From assembly GCA_008694505.1 (NCBI GenBank), contig VZDJ01007747.1, positions 9,890,399 to 9,954,398 on the forward strand: 64,000 nt of DNA, read 5' to 3'. Under the pieces are notes generated by a model. It worked only from the letters and a program-made list of their open reading frames with translations, ran no database searches and was not told the origin of the DNA. The position numbers were made by a program, and so were the translations under genes. Numbering within the stretch: position 1 is the first letter of the stretch; each line of letters starts with the position of its first letter. Below are positions 1 to 12,800 of the stretch, one piece after another. This stretch comes from Cyanoderma ruficeps (lineage: Eukaryota > Chordata > Aves > Passeriformes > Timaliidae).

Positions 1-1141
1 TTCTGATCTCTGCTCCAGTGACCTATTTGAGGAGGTTGAGCTGTTACTGTGCCTTGGACTTTTCCGGTCCAGAATGGTGTAATGCACAGACGAGGTTTCA
101 GAAGATCCCCAGCAATGTATGTCATCTTAAGATATTTTGCAACTCTCAAAATCAGGCAAATGGTGTTTATATTAATTTCAGTGTGAAGTCTGTGTATGAA
201 GGTTCTGCCTTAAACCCCTTATAATCCTCAGTGTGAATGTCTGCAAAAAAGACAGAACACTGTTGTGTAGAACTGTATATAATATGTCCATGGTTTCAAA
301 TTAAGAACTTCCATTCAAGTGGCTTGATGTTATTATTTTTCCATGTGTCTGTTAAAACAGTAAGAGAAAAAAGATGGTGTTCATATGGTTACTGGATGTA
401 CCTGTGTGATGTCTGTTGGCTTTGTAACAAGCCATCATTTTGAAGTTCCATAAACTCAGTGTAACTACAATGTGGTGCCAGAGCTTCCTGACCAGAGAGC
501 TTCTCTGCAGTTGTCTCACATTCAGCCTTTTTGTGTTAGAGTATTATCCAGGCCTGTCATGTACAGTGACCACAAAGAGTATAAGCTTAAAGGGAGTTTA
601 TTATTTCCATAATAATTGTATTTGATGTCTGCAAGCAGTAAGAAACTGTTTAGAATATATTGAGAAGGGCTGGATAGAAAAACAATATGTGAGAATAGGC
701 AACAGTTCAATGATTCCTGTAACTTTACATTCATGAGCAAAGGTCCATCCATATCAATTTCTTTTGTTTCATCTTGTGTGCTCTTTCAAGGTTGATAAGG
801 ACCTTTGAATCTTTATCTTGCTGTTGAAGTCTACCCTCAATAAAACCTTGATCTACATGTATTTTCTACTGTAGTAGAAATAAGTAATGCTAACTAAATT
901 TGCTAAAATGTAAAGCAGGATAACTGTGCATGAAGTTAATCCCTTGATAATAGTACAAGTCCAGAACATTTTCTGCATCTGTTTTCACAATTAATATATG
1001 GATGTTTCATTTGTAATGCCTTTTTTCCCCTCATTCTATATAAATACATTTTTAACAGAAATGGAGCTAAAACAAGGAAAAGTTTTGTGAAGCATTTCCG
1101 TTTCAGTGATCAACAGGCACTCGGGCTAAGGTTTATAATTT
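1..1141. other. Non-coding AT-rich sequence, possible 3'UTR or intron
   Basis: Several short frames are open here, but none has protein-like composition or flanking splice sites that I can defend. An AATAAA hexamer at 839-844 is followed by a T/G-containing stretch, so the block could be the 3'UTR tail of a plus-strand gene that starts left of the window. AATAAA is frequent in AT-rich DNA, so this is weak. No repeat family is recognised. Confidence 0.25.
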
Positions 1142-1147
1142 ACTAGT
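1142..1147. repeat. Left 6-bp target-site duplication of the solo LTR
   Basis: The hexamer ACTAGT lies directly outside the TG end of the LTR and is repeated exactly at 1649-1654, just outside its CA end. A 6-bp duplication is typical of class II (ERVK-like, alpha/beta) retroviral integration. The hexamer is palindromic, so it gives no orientation. Confidence 0.75.
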
Positions 1148-1648
1148 TGTGGGGGTTCAGTTCTGCTTTCCACCTAGCTCTTGTGCCAAGCTCGCATTTA
1201 AGGGTACAGCTTGGCACCTTTCCAATCTTGTGGGTCTTGGCCTCAGGCAGAAGCGTGGCAATGGTGAGGAAGAAAGGAGGACTTCACATGGGTTTCAACT
1301 GGGGTTTATTTGCACCCAGAGGGGAGCCGACACAAGTGAGTTTTTTCCCTATGGGTCTCACCTTAAGTACAGGGGGTGTGGAAAAGGGCAGGGGACAATC
1401 TAGAACTAATCCCAGTGGAGGGAGTGACCCAGAACAAAAGGAAAATGAGTAGAACAATTCCATACATAAAAAGGGAGGGGGAGGCAGTGCAGGGACTCTG
1501 CCAATCACTCGCCCCCCCCCCCCCCNCCCCGAACTTTCTAGTCAATTGGGCAGGGTTGCAGAGTGATGGACGCAACCCATAATTAAGAAAAAACCAAAAA
1601 GGGATTTAACATGGGGGTAAGGGACAAACCACTGTACAGAACACAACA
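1148..1648 (-). mobile_element. Solo LTR of an ERVK-like endogenous retrovirus
   Basis: The 501-bp element begins TGTGGGGG and ends ACAACA, so it has the TG...CA ends of a retroviral LTR. An exact ACTAGT repeat flanks it on both sides. No gag, pol or env homology is adjacent, so it is a solo LTR left by LTR-LTR recombination. Orientation is inferred from an AATAAA polyadenylation signal read on the minus strand (plus-strand TTTATT at 1305-1310), about 340 bp from the minus-strand 5' end and 165 bp from its 3' end, a normal place for the R region. A C homopolymer with one ambiguous base interrupts it at 1512-1530. The perfect duplication and intact ends suggest a fairly young insertion. The family was not identified by name. 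Confidence 0.72.
1512..1530. repeat. Poly-C run with one N inside the LTR
   Basis: There are 18 C residues with an ambiguous base at 1526. The N probably marks uncertain homopolymer length in the assembly. It sits inside the LTR and any frame through it is unreliable. Confidence 0.9.
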
Positions 1649-1654
1649 ACTAGT
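1649..1654. repeat. Right 6-bp target-site duplication of the solo LTR
   Basis: This is an exact second copy of ACTAGT, immediately after the terminal CA of the LTR. It matches 1142-1147. Confidence 0.75.
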
Positions 1655-2432
1655 AACAAATAATGTATGAAAATAGAGGAGGCTTTATGAGAGAATATAC
1701 CAAGAAAGAGGATTTTTCCCCCCATTTTCTCAGACTCTTATACAAAAGTTGCAAATCCTCTAAAGGAATAAAAAGTGTTGTAATGTCTTCTGGCACACAT
1801 GTGCACTGAATGCAGTAGATAACAGTAAGTTTAAAACAAGGCATTAGTTGCCTCTTTTTGGTGATCTTGGATCACTGTGAAAATCTCTGAGATGACTGGA
1901 AGACAGAAGAGAGGAAATAGGAAGTGTTACTATGAAATATAGGTTGAAAGTCACATTTCATTGCCTATTTCATATCAAGGACTGGCATGATCCAAAACCA
2001 GTGGCCGTTATTGCTGAGAAGTTTCCTTTTTACTTTTGTCTTTGTTAACATAGTGTCAAAGGGTAATCACAAGTGAACTTTAAGCCTTTTAAAATCTGCA
2101 GCAATAGAAGTCTGAATTTCTTTCTAACAATAGATGTGAAAAACAAGAGAGGTTAAAGGTGATTCGTTTATTTTTTGGTTTTTTTCTCCTTTTGGCACTG
2201 ATATTTTCTGACCCAAGTAGGTGGAGACACCGAAGTGTACATCCTGCCAATATAAAAGCTAATCAGTATTTAAAGCAGAAAAGTCAAATATCCTTGAAAC
2301 AGTCATGAAATACATGTACTGTGTGTTCCACCACCATGGTATGTACACAGGACTTTGGTATTTTTTCAGATTTGTAATTTAACACTGAAAGTAATCCAGT
2401 GTATAGGACAAGCAGGGGCATGAGGGAAATCA
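1655..2432. other. Non-coding spacer between LTR and CR1
   Basis: AT-rich sequence with no recognisable repeat or supported exon. Confidence 0.4.
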
Positions 2433-3062
2433 ATAGAATCGTAGAATGGTTTCAGTTGGAAGGACCCTTAAGGATTATCTAGTTCCAGCCCCTCTGGACT
2501 GGCCAAGGACACCATCCACTACGTCAGGCCGCTCAAAGCCCCACCCAGCTTAGCCTTGAATGCTTCAAGGGACGGTGCATGCAACAGCTTCTCTGGGCGA
2601 CTTTTTCCAGGGGCTCACCACCCTCACAGTAAAGAATTTCTTCCTAGTGGCTAATCTAAACCTCCTCTCTTTCAGTTTAAAGCCATTACCCCTTGTCCTA
2701 TCACTAAGTTCCCTATCTGCTCCGGATTTCCCTAGGGCCCCTTGAGGTACTGGAAGGGCTGCTCTAAGGTCTCCCCATACAGAACCTTTTCTTCTCCAGG
2801 CTGAACAACCCTGGCTCTCCTGGCCCATCTTCATAGGAGAGGTGCTCCAGCTCTCTGAGCCATCTTTGTGGCCTTCTCTGGACTTGTTCAAACAAGTCCC
2901 TGTCTTTCTTATACTGGGGACCCCAGAGCTGGATGCAGCAGAGCAGATGAGGGCTCATGAGGAGTGGGAGAGGGAGACTAATCTTTCTCAAGCTGCTGGT
3001 CATGCTTCTTTTGGTGCTGCCTAGGATATGGTTGGTCTTCTGTGGGCTGCAAGTGCACAAGT
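2433..3062 (-). mobile_element. CR1 LINE retrotransposon, 5'-truncated, minus strand
   Basis: The plus strand starts with the reverse complement of the CR1 3' end: a degenerate copy of the terminal ATTCTATG-type repeats, then text complementary to the family's typical AAGGTCCCTTCCAAC-like 3' end. Read on the minus strand, the far portion encodes a recognisable C-terminal piece of the CR1 reverse-transcriptase ORF. The residues [10 protein letters not shown], then [10 protein letters not shown], then [10 protein letters not shown] appear in order between about 2775 and 2945. The frame is decayed and only about 630 bp remain of an element several kilobases long, which is the usual 5' truncation. 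CR1 is the dominant interspersed repeat of birds and the main basis for calling this window avian. The copy is dead. Confidence 0.92.
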
Positions 3063-6000
3063 TCAGCCACTTGCTTGGAGCCTGTGCATTTTAAGTTTTC
3101 AGTTAAGCTTGAACTCATGCTTTAAACTTTAAAAATCTTGCCTCCAAGAGTGTTCTCCCTCTCTTTTCTGCCTGAATGTTGCTTTATAGCTCTGTTGCCT
3201 CTCTCATACCTTTTTACCACCAGTTCCCAGCTGGAACCACCAGTTCCTCAGAGTACCAAGAGTGGACTTTTTTCTAAGAAAAGGATAACAAAAGTTGAGA
3301 GTGGGGGATGGATTGTGTATTTAAGGCAATTTGGTTTTTTCTGTAACAAGGTTGAGTAGAATACTATGACAACAGTTTATGATGCACCTTTGAACCAGAA
3401 AATATAGCAGGAAATGTTGTACTATCCGTCTGCAAACAGTTTATGGATAGTTTTCTGGTAATCATGAACTAAAAGCATTGAAATGAAACATTTTGATTTT
3501 TTAAACGTTTTTGTTGATTTTTTTTGTTGTTGTTTCTTTCCTTCTTGCCCAAATAACTGGGTGGATTTAATACTTGGAAATTATCAAGCAAAGGAAATCC
3601 AAGTGGTCAGTTCTTCTAAAATGCAGCATTTTCTGAAAGGTTCTCACTGTGCTTTTGGATAGAGAGTGTCTGCAGAAATATTCAAGGATTCTCTTGGTAT
3701 TACAGGATAGAAATCTCAAACAAAATTATTAAAAGCTTCCCTGCATGCTAATACTTGAAGTTTAACCATCATTTGTTCTCAATTTTTACATGGTTTTGAA
3801 TATGGCTTGCAACCACATTTCCCTTGGTATTCTTTCATCCCTGACCATGTAAATATCCAATCTACACATAATTTTGAAATTGTAAATATATCATCTCACG
3901 CTGGTTATGAGGAGGAAGATAGGTGAGAAGGGATATAGTTTTTGTTTTGAACCACCTTTGTTTACTCTGTCTTGATACTGCTACACCCATTTGCCAGGAC
4001 TGCTCACTTCAGCTGTAGAAAGTAGAAGATGAAGCTGAAAAACTGGAACAGATTGTGTTTGTAATTTTGATTTTGGTTTTCAGGAAAAACTAAATTTTAA
4101 AGTCTCAACAATAGCATATCTGTCATCTTTGCCTTCTGAGTGACTTCCTAGAGAAACGTCCCATCCAATTCAGGTGAAGAGCTTTTAACCAATACAACAG
4201 AAGTTTGCAGTGTCACTTCCTTTGGCACCCAGGTCTGTTGAGAAATTAAAAAAAAAAACTTCTGCATACAGCATTTAGTATTCTAATCCAAAAACAAGAC
4301 ACTGGAAGTCCTTGCTCAACTGAGATGTGATATGGAAAGTGATTGATATGAAAAATACAATATTTATTTTAGAAAATCTGCTTGATCCTTATTTACAGGT
4401 TTTGACAGTACTTTTTGTGATGTTTAGTTAGTCTACAAATTGAAATAAAAGATCAACCAGTATCAGTTTTTGAGACAGAGACATGTACTAGCCAAACTTG
4501 TTCTGCCAATCCTCATTTTCTTTGGAAAATGTGTTTGGTGGACTGTGGATAGATAAATATAAAGTTCCTTTTGATAACATGAATTTTGAAGTATTATGGA
4601 CACTACAGTTTTCTGTGATAGACAAGCATAATTATGTGAATGGTAGGTGGGTTAAGTAGTTATTATGTTTGAATGGGATTTCAAAGCTACATGACTTGGG
4701 CTTGAAATCTTCAACAATATGAGAACTGATTAGTAGTTATTATTCTTTCCTTCAAGAAAGAAATAAAAAAAAATAAGGTAATTTGAGGATGTTTTTAGCA
4801 AGGATAACTTCTGAATAGCTAATTTGCTGCATGCTTTTTAATATATAGCCAAAAAAGTAGCTAAACACAAGATAAACTTTTGTTAAACAGAAGTTCAGAT
4901 GCTGGCTACCCTCAAACTCCCAGTGCCTACTCTTTAATAAACTTGTTCCTGGAACTTTCCTTATCATAGAAACCACCTGCAATTGTCCTACCCATCTACC
5001 TGCCAGTTGGTCTCATTCCCATGCTTTCTAAAAAAGCTCTGCAGAAGTGTGAACCCATCCTCGAGTAACACCTGCTGGACAGGATGCTAGCTCATGAAGT
5101 TTAATCATAAACTCACATAGTTATATAGCTACTTGATTTTATTATTTTTCTGTTCCCTCCTAACATATGCACGATTTTTTTCTTTTAATAAAGTGATGCA
5201 ATTGTCTGATGGTTTCCATGGTTCTTCCATCTGTATATTATGCTACAAAGTTTTTCTTGTATGTTACTTCAAGTTTTCATCCTTGTTCTCAGGTATATCT
5301 GTCATTATCTGTTGCATTTACTTATATTAACTGTGTTTAAATTTTCTGCCCCATGTTAAGAAATGTTTTCTGATGGTGAAAATGAGAGGTTGGAACTCAG
5401 TGGCATTGGCTTTTGTCTGGTTCAATGTGCATGCCATGAAACTTAGCTACAGATTTTCCATATGCTATTTTTTTGTCATAAACAGAATCAATAGAAGTAA
5501 CTAAATATATCAGAGAAGACCTAAGAACTGAGCAAGTGCTTCAGGTGCTGCTCTATCAGCCTTATTCTTGTGTAAGAAGCCTCAGAGGTTTTATTGCTCT
5601 CTCTCAGAGGTTTCGTGGAGGTAAGAGCAGAAAAGGCTTATCCAGTGGAGGGAGCTGTGTTGCTTGAGTAGATATCTGTTGAGGAAACAAATTAATATTT
5701 TATAGAACACTGACAAAGCCATATAAGAGACACGGACTGGACCACTTTCAGAGGCCTTGTTTATATCCTAGAAGGAATACCAAATTGGAAGCACAAGTCT
5801 AGAATTTGGCTGCAGAGGCAAAGTTACAGTATTTGGTTTGAAAATAGTGGTAGTGAAGGCAGAAAAGACCCCAAAGCTAAAGGATAGCTGTATTTACACA
5901 CAATAGTTCCACCACTGGTGTAGAAAATGTCTCAAGGGGATGATGAAGGGTTGGCCTTAGTATCAAGTAGAACAGTTGTTTACTGGAAATACAATTACCC

Positions 6001-7888
6001 TCTTATCCTTTGGGAGACTTGGTAATATATGGTATAAATGTACTGTTTGTTTAAAAAAAAAAGAATGCTCATACAAGCCTAACTTGGTTGATATCTGGAA
6101 TGTTCTAGAATTCCTTCCTGTTATCTTGTGTCAGGCCTTTAGGTATCCTTGCCAAACTCTGCAGTGTATTTACTAAGAAAAGCAATTAGCATATATGAAA
6201 CTAATAGAATTGGACACAGTAAACACTGAGAATTTTGCTTCCAGGATGAGATCTTGGCAACCCTCTTATAACTTCTCAAAGGCACTGCATTTTTATTTCT
6301 TTTGACTAACAGTTATTACTCATCACAGACTTATTAAAGCAGATCTTTGTGGTGTTTGGTAATATGCATTGTATAAAATATCTTTAGTTTTCAGGAATTT
6401 GAAGCATCAACTCAGTACAACTGGAATTCTGTGTATTTATCAGTATTACCCATTTTGTGACATACTACACATACTTTTACACAGGCAATACATTAGTTTC
6501 TTGCATGTTCTTTGAAATTTTTTTCTCTTATCTCCATTGTCCTGATTCTGAAATTCATCTGTATTTTATGGACTTATCCTTAAAAACACTTCTCACGTTC
6601 TCCTACATGTATTTGAAAGACACAAGTTGCCAATTTTCTTTTTTCCCTCCTTCTCTCTTTCCTTCTCCCTATCCCTAACAACTTTATATTTCTGGTTGTA
6701 TCTTCTTTCTGTTTCTGTAAACTTTTTAAGAAACATATGTGGACTGTGGTCTTTTTTCACATTTTACTCAAGTGCAAGGGTTTGTGAACCAAGATTTTGC
6801 TTGCCATCCCCCTGTCTCACCTTCTTACCTCTCTGTGGTAAATCCTGTAAGTAACAGGCATAGGATTGTTCCGTTCAAGTATTTTATAATACCTAAGCTT
6901 TTTTTTTCTTTTTTTTTTTTTAATTGCAGTTAGATAACTAGCATGGTATGTGAATTTAATTAAATGTTGCATTTTGGACAAAGTGAGTTTTCTGTAAAAT
7001 GACCGGCAGCTGCAACTGTATGTCAGAAAATAGTTTTCACAAACTGTCAGGATTCCGCAGAAATCTGAAGATTGTCTGTAAGTTTACAGCCTAGGAAATA
7101 ATATGAAATGCAATAAGGAAAATAAAAGAAGTCGGATGAGAAAAACATGTTTGCAAATGGAAGTGCAATTAAAATAACCTTTGATTTGTTGACTTTTTAA
7201 TCCCCAGTTCTCTATGGGACATTGTCTGTATTTTTGTCTGTTTTATACAGTTGATAAATATCAATCCATGATAAGCTGATTTGACATCCAGAGAATGATG
7301 GTGGTAACTGAAAAATCTATTTAGGAAAACAAGTAGAATAGCATCAAAACGTATTTAACATTTTCTCTTATATCTGCCTTACACCTGTATCACAGAATTT
7401 TCCAAATCCATAAAATAATTGAAGGATAGGAACTATATTTAAAAAAACAGAAGCATTTTTGAGTGAATAAGCTTACTTGGTTAAAATTTTATGGTGATGT
7501 TTACAATGATTGAAATTCTCACCATTTTCAGCGCAGTAGTACCGAAAATTTACAAACATTTTCTATTTTCTCACCGTTATTAATTTCATTAGTCAATTTA
7601 CTACAAGTGGTAGTAGTTTACTGAAATCCTGTTGCAGTTGTTGGTCTATTTCTTTAGTAAAAAATGCAAATGGGAGATAGTAATAACAGTTCAGAGGGAA
7701 AATTTCTCTTTCTTGGATTTGAAAATTGCAGTTAAGAGAAAGATTTTCCTAAAATTTCTCTTTTCCAAAAGCTTTTGTTGAAATAATTGTAATAGAAAAA
7801 AAGAAGTTAAAGTAACTAGAGCTTGAAGCTTTTCCTTCATTCCCTTTCCCTCACTTGCTGTTGCTCATGCTTTCTCACTCATACATGC
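3063..7888. other. Non-coding intergenic or intronic sequence
   Basis: AT-rich with only short chance ORFs. A pyrimidine-rich stretch lies at about 6638-6678. A long T tract (6899-6921) is followed by AATTGCAG, which resembles a splice acceptor, but no open frame follows. Nothing else is recognised. Confidence 0.4.
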
Positions 7889-7917
7889 TCNCTCTCTCTC
7901 TCTCTCTCTCTCTCTCT
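7889..7917. repeat. (CT)n microsatellite with one N
   Basis: An uninterrupted CT dinucleotide array of about 13 units follows an ambiguous base at 7891. It is likely polymorphic in length. Confidence 0.9.
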
Positions 7918-7930
7918 TTCATTCTGATGG

Positions 7931-7961
7931 AAAGTCTTCACAATTAAAAGTCTTCACAATT
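7931..7961. repeat. Two-copy tandem repeat, 16-bp period
   Basis: The 15-mer AAAGTCTTCACAATT occurs at 7931-7945 and again, identical, at 7947-7961. It is a recent local duplication just downstream of the CT microsatellite. Confidence 0.85.
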
Positions 7962-9798
7962 CAGACCATTCAGATGAACCACTGTTAGCATAAGCTTCAC
8001 CAATTCACTATAAGTTTTGCATTTATTGCATTATCATGTCTTCATAAGGCCTCAAAGGGTTCTTAGCAGAGTCAGAGGAAAACCTCATATTTTCAGTTCC
8101 AAATACAATAATATCAGAGTTACTGTAGAAATTCCTTTTCTGTGAGTTTTGTTGAGTTACTGCATTCATTTTCCTCCTTGGAGGAATTAAATACTTGCAT
8201 GATTCTGACAGATGTATAAAATGCAGATCAAATTGCTTAAGTTGTCAATGGGTGAGAAAGGCATGGTAGAAGCCTAAAATTTTAATGTAAAAATTCTGAT
8301 TAAAGAGGTTTTCATTAAAGACACTATGGAAAATTATTTTAGAGAACCGGTAAGTTCTTTGTAATATTAAATGTTTTTACTGGTTTGCATTAACAGAACT
8401 GACATTACAAGGCCCTGTATTTTGTCTTCTAGAAATGACTTTTAACAGTATGCTTAGAGTTTGAATAATTAAGTAATTTTCTTACCTATTTGAGTGAAAA
8501 ATCTATTACATTTCTTTATTAATCTCACCTATGGTGTTCTTCCATAATTGTGTTCTGATTTGTTGTTCTGATGTTCTCGGTTTGTGCAAGTGCTTATAAT
8601 TTCTGTGTGTCTTACTATTACATTTTTAATATATGCCTGTGAAACAGTTATTGTGTTGACCACCTAAGAAAAACCTGTACGTGTAGCTGTGAAATTGCTA
8701 ATTATCTGTTACAGGTTCCTAATATGAAAACCATCATATAGCACCTATAAACTCTACTGCCTTCTTGGAACTGACATATATTGATTAAGATTTTGGTAAA
8801 AGCAGAAATTCCTCTCCACTGCATGCAGAAATGGATATGATCTCAAAGTACACACACAAAAATATATCTGCAGTTTCTATTTCATCAATCCTAGACAAGA
8901 TATTTTCTTATTGATGAACCAGGTGTTTTACCCAAGAACCTGCCATGTAAATTATAAGCTGATGATAATTTGTGGATGTGGCAGATGTGGTTTTAACATG
9001 CCTAACCTTGGTTCTAGTTTGAAATATATCTAAATAAAGTAGAAATATATTAGAAATGTATCTGAACCTGCAGGTGGTATGTGGGATAATACTTAAAATT
9101 TCTCGCTGATTGCAGAAGAATACTTTCTCATTATATAATTTTCTGCTTATTCTGTTGGTGTTAGAGACTGACAGAGAACCTGCAAGTAAAGGCTCTTCTA
9201 CAGTGTTGTGTATGTGCAGTATATGTGCCAAACATTAACACGTACTGATCTTATGGCAATTTATCTAAGTTTATCTCCTGGACTTTCATGAAGTGCCTTG
9301 CCAGTAAATGCATTGTGCAAGTCCTTTGGCATTTTTTCACCTTTCCTATCTGTACCTGTTTCCTTTTTAATTTCCCCCTGTACCTGATTTCTTAAACTAA
9401 GGATTTGTTTGTTTTTTATTTTTGTTGGCAAGTACAGTGCAATGTTTTTTGGGGTTTTTTTTAATTTGTAAGAGAATGAGGGAAGTAAGCTTAACTAAGC
9501 TTAAAGCCTATAGAGTCTTAATGAGAACCTGCATTCAGAGTACTTGAATGCTTCTGTGATAGGAGTTGTGTAAGCAAACCTTGTACCTCTGCAGAATCTC
9601 TTCAGGTTTTAAGAATAGCAGTAGGTATGCAAGTGGTGATCTGGTCAAAGAATGCAATTTTGTGGTTCAGCAGCAACATATTCTCCCTGATAGGTGAATA
9701 AATTGAAGCATCAACAGCACATTCCAGAAGGTAAAGCATAACGGAGTGGATTGCTGCTGTTGTAGTTCAGTGGAAGTTTAATGTCTGCTAGATAGCAG

Positions 9799-9851
9799 CC
9801 TTCCTTTGATACAGAGGCAAAGCTCCTTCCTGTTAATACAGAGGCAAAGCT
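9799..9851. repeat. Two-copy tandem repeat, about 26-bp period
   Basis: Two near-identical units, 9799-9824 and 9825-9851, each start with CCTTCCT and end with ATACAGAGGCAAAGCT. They differ only by a small change in the middle. Confidence 0.85.
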
Positions 9852-12800
9852 CAAGCAGTCACAAGTGACAACAGTTTTATTGCAGCAGTTTGCTTCTGAT
9901 TTTACCTAAAGGCTGGAGGCATCTTTGTTTTCAGAACAGAATTTTGTTTTCAGCTTTCAGAATTCACTAGTCATTTTCTGTTGTGTTACTTTCAAAACAA
10001 CATTGGTTTTATTTTATAATTAAATATTTAAAACTTATAAAATGGGAGACATTACTGTAAAAGTCTGATTTTATTTTCTGAAAACTAATTGCTCCGATGT
10101 GCATGTTCAAAATTCATATATTTTCATAACTGCCTACAGGATAAAATTGTCACTGGAGATTATACAGAAGTGAGAAGTCTTCTGAAATGCTTCATTTTTG
10201 TCTTTTTTAAATTAATATCTGTAGTATTTTAAATACTTAGGGAAATAGTTATCATATTGGCTTAGATATTATTCAGTGGCTGAAATTGCTTAGAATTTTG
10301 AGTTTTGGATACACTTCAAGTTTTGTTTACTTTTATAATGCTCACTGGGAATTAACTCTTCCTCCCTAAAGTAATGTAAGATAAGCAGAGTTTTCTGTCA
10401 GAAATAGAAATTCACAATTACCCTTTTGGTTCCTTTGCTAATCATGTTTACTTACCTCTCAACAGAGTCTAAAATGGTCTTTAGTGATATTTCCAGACTT
10501 CGTTATCTAGTTAATTCTTGTCTGAGTGAAGTTGCCAAGTCAGCCCCTGAAGGCAGAGCTGCATGCCTTCAGCTTCCACTAAAACACATAACATGATGCT
10601 GGTTATCAGCAAACACCCTAGAAATGTGAGTAAAAAAAAAATCCGTGTGCAAAGCATCCTTTTAGCATCCACAGCCATTGGGATTATGTAATGAGGCTCC
10701 TACTTACTTCATTAAAGTCTCAGGAGAATTTGTTGACATGCCACAGCAGAGGACTATAGGTCCTGTATACACAACACCTGACTCAAAACAAAATATTTGG
10801 GGGGTGGGGCAAAAAAAAAACTTTATAAATGTCCAGAATTGCAAATTTCCAGCCTGACTCTTGCTGTGGTATGGATAAATATTATGTTCTTTTTTTTTTC
10901 TTCCTTTCTATTGTGTAAACGAAAGACAAAGAATTGCTAATTTAATTAAAGATAGCATGGTACATATGTGAAGGTCCCTGAGAAAGGACTCTGCAGTTCT
11001 GATGCTGTTGGATGTACTTTTGCTCTATCCTGTGTATTTTTCCTGTGTGCATACTTGTCCCATGTAGTAGAAGGACAAGAGGCACAAGAGAATTTAACTT
11101 TTTCTGTCACTAGAATTTTCTTAGAGCTTCATAATTGACTGTAGTTGCAGTAATGTATTTTATTGCAGAATGCTCCAGATACGAATTTTTAAATTTTATG
11201 TTCCCCAAACATAACTTCATTGCATCATGAAGCGCTAAATACTATTCTCACAATATTCCAAGAATAAGGAAAATCACGTTGTAGGCAGTGTCTGGCAGTG
11301 GATTCTACTTTTTGTCAGAATCTTCTTATAGCGTGGCTATTAACACCTCATTTAAGACTCTGCTTCTCTCTGTGGGGAGAAGACTGTTGTGAAGAAATGT
11401 AGGACCATTATAGGACAATTGTTTTATCCTTGACACATGAATTTCTACCAAGTTATCAGCATGCAAATGACAGGATGATTTCATGAGAAAAAAAACATAT
11501 GTGACTTTCAGGAAAGGGTTTCATTTTAACCAGAGTCAAGGATAGAAGTTACCCAAAACAGGGTAATCCTCTTTGCTGATTGGTAAAGAGATGTTTTAAA
11601 TATACCTCCCAATTCTCTATAAGTATTAAAAAGAAAACATTGAAGGAGTCTGTAAATAGCCTTGATGCATATTGTTCTAGTGCAAAAATGAGAAGTGAGT
11701 TATCACTAGAAAGTTACTGATACAAAATTGTGCAAGACAGAATTCAGTCATCTTTGTTTAGGGTATTCTAGTTGCTTTCCATGAATTTGTCAAACTGAAA
11801 CTCAAAATGCTTGAGACTTTGGATTTAATACAATACATGCTAGATTTTATACATGTATGAATATGAGTATTGGAACTTAGAGAAAATACAGGCATATAGG
11901 TGTTTTGCTTGGTAACTAACTGAACAATTCACAAGAAATGCTATGTGACAAAGTATAGTTCATCAAAAGTAACCAAAGGACAAAGAAAAGGGGGTTGGTT
12001 TTGTTTTATTTTTAAAGTAAACTAAATATACAAGTGGATGAGCTTCTGAGGCTTTGATGTAGCTGGCTTTTTATATGAGGTTTGTTCTGCCAGTTCTGAC
12101 CAGGACAGAGCATGCATGTCAAATCCTTTTCTAAACAAGCCTCTCTGATTTCTTCCAGAGAACCACCAAGGCAAGGTTAACCCTTATTTAAGAAAAGTAT
12201 AATGTTATTGAAGTTGAGAGAAAGAAAGATTGTAGCTCACTGAAATGATGCTTCTAACAATAGACATCTGTTTAAGACATTAAATAAATGATGGCAGTGT
12301 TTCCAAAGTGAGATAAGGACAATTCAGAATAAATAGCAAACTTTCAAGTTACTAGAACAAATGGTAATTTCACAAATCATCCTTTAGTTTTTTCTGTAAA
12401 AATACTGAAAATATTCGTTCAGCAATTAATAAGATTTTGTAGCTGAATAGAACTCCAATTTTCTGGTAAAATGTGAGGTACATAAATGTGTTTCTTTATA
12501 TTTTTTTTACTACAATTATACAATTAATACTAGTACCAGTAATGGCATAAAAGTAAAAACTTAGAAAATATTTACCTCTCTAATAAATCTTGGTATAGTA
12601 TGTCTTTTATGATGAACAAGAATGAGGATAAAAAGAACAGTTTTGAAAGATTAATTCTTCTGAAAAGGCATGCACATGGTAAGAACTTCTGCTGGAGCCA
12701 CATCTAAATCCCTTTTTATATTCAAACAGGGAAAGAGCAAGCACTGGATTGCCAAGCCTGATCAGGCAATATTTGAACTGAAATATTTAGAAACAGTGCT

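Noticed and set aside
2565..2891. 108-codon minus-strand ORF
   Set aside because: It lies within the CR1 copy and is an off-frame reading of the dead element, not a host gene.
6899..6950. Long T tract ending AATTGCAG with GTATGT shortly after, as a micro-exon
   Set aside because: The intervening bases contain stops in two frames and give no coding signal; a plain T homopolymer explains the tract.
8320..8356. Possible 30-nt exon ending ACCG|GTAAGTTC
   Set aside because: Good donor but poor acceptor, too short to show coding bias, only one CpG.
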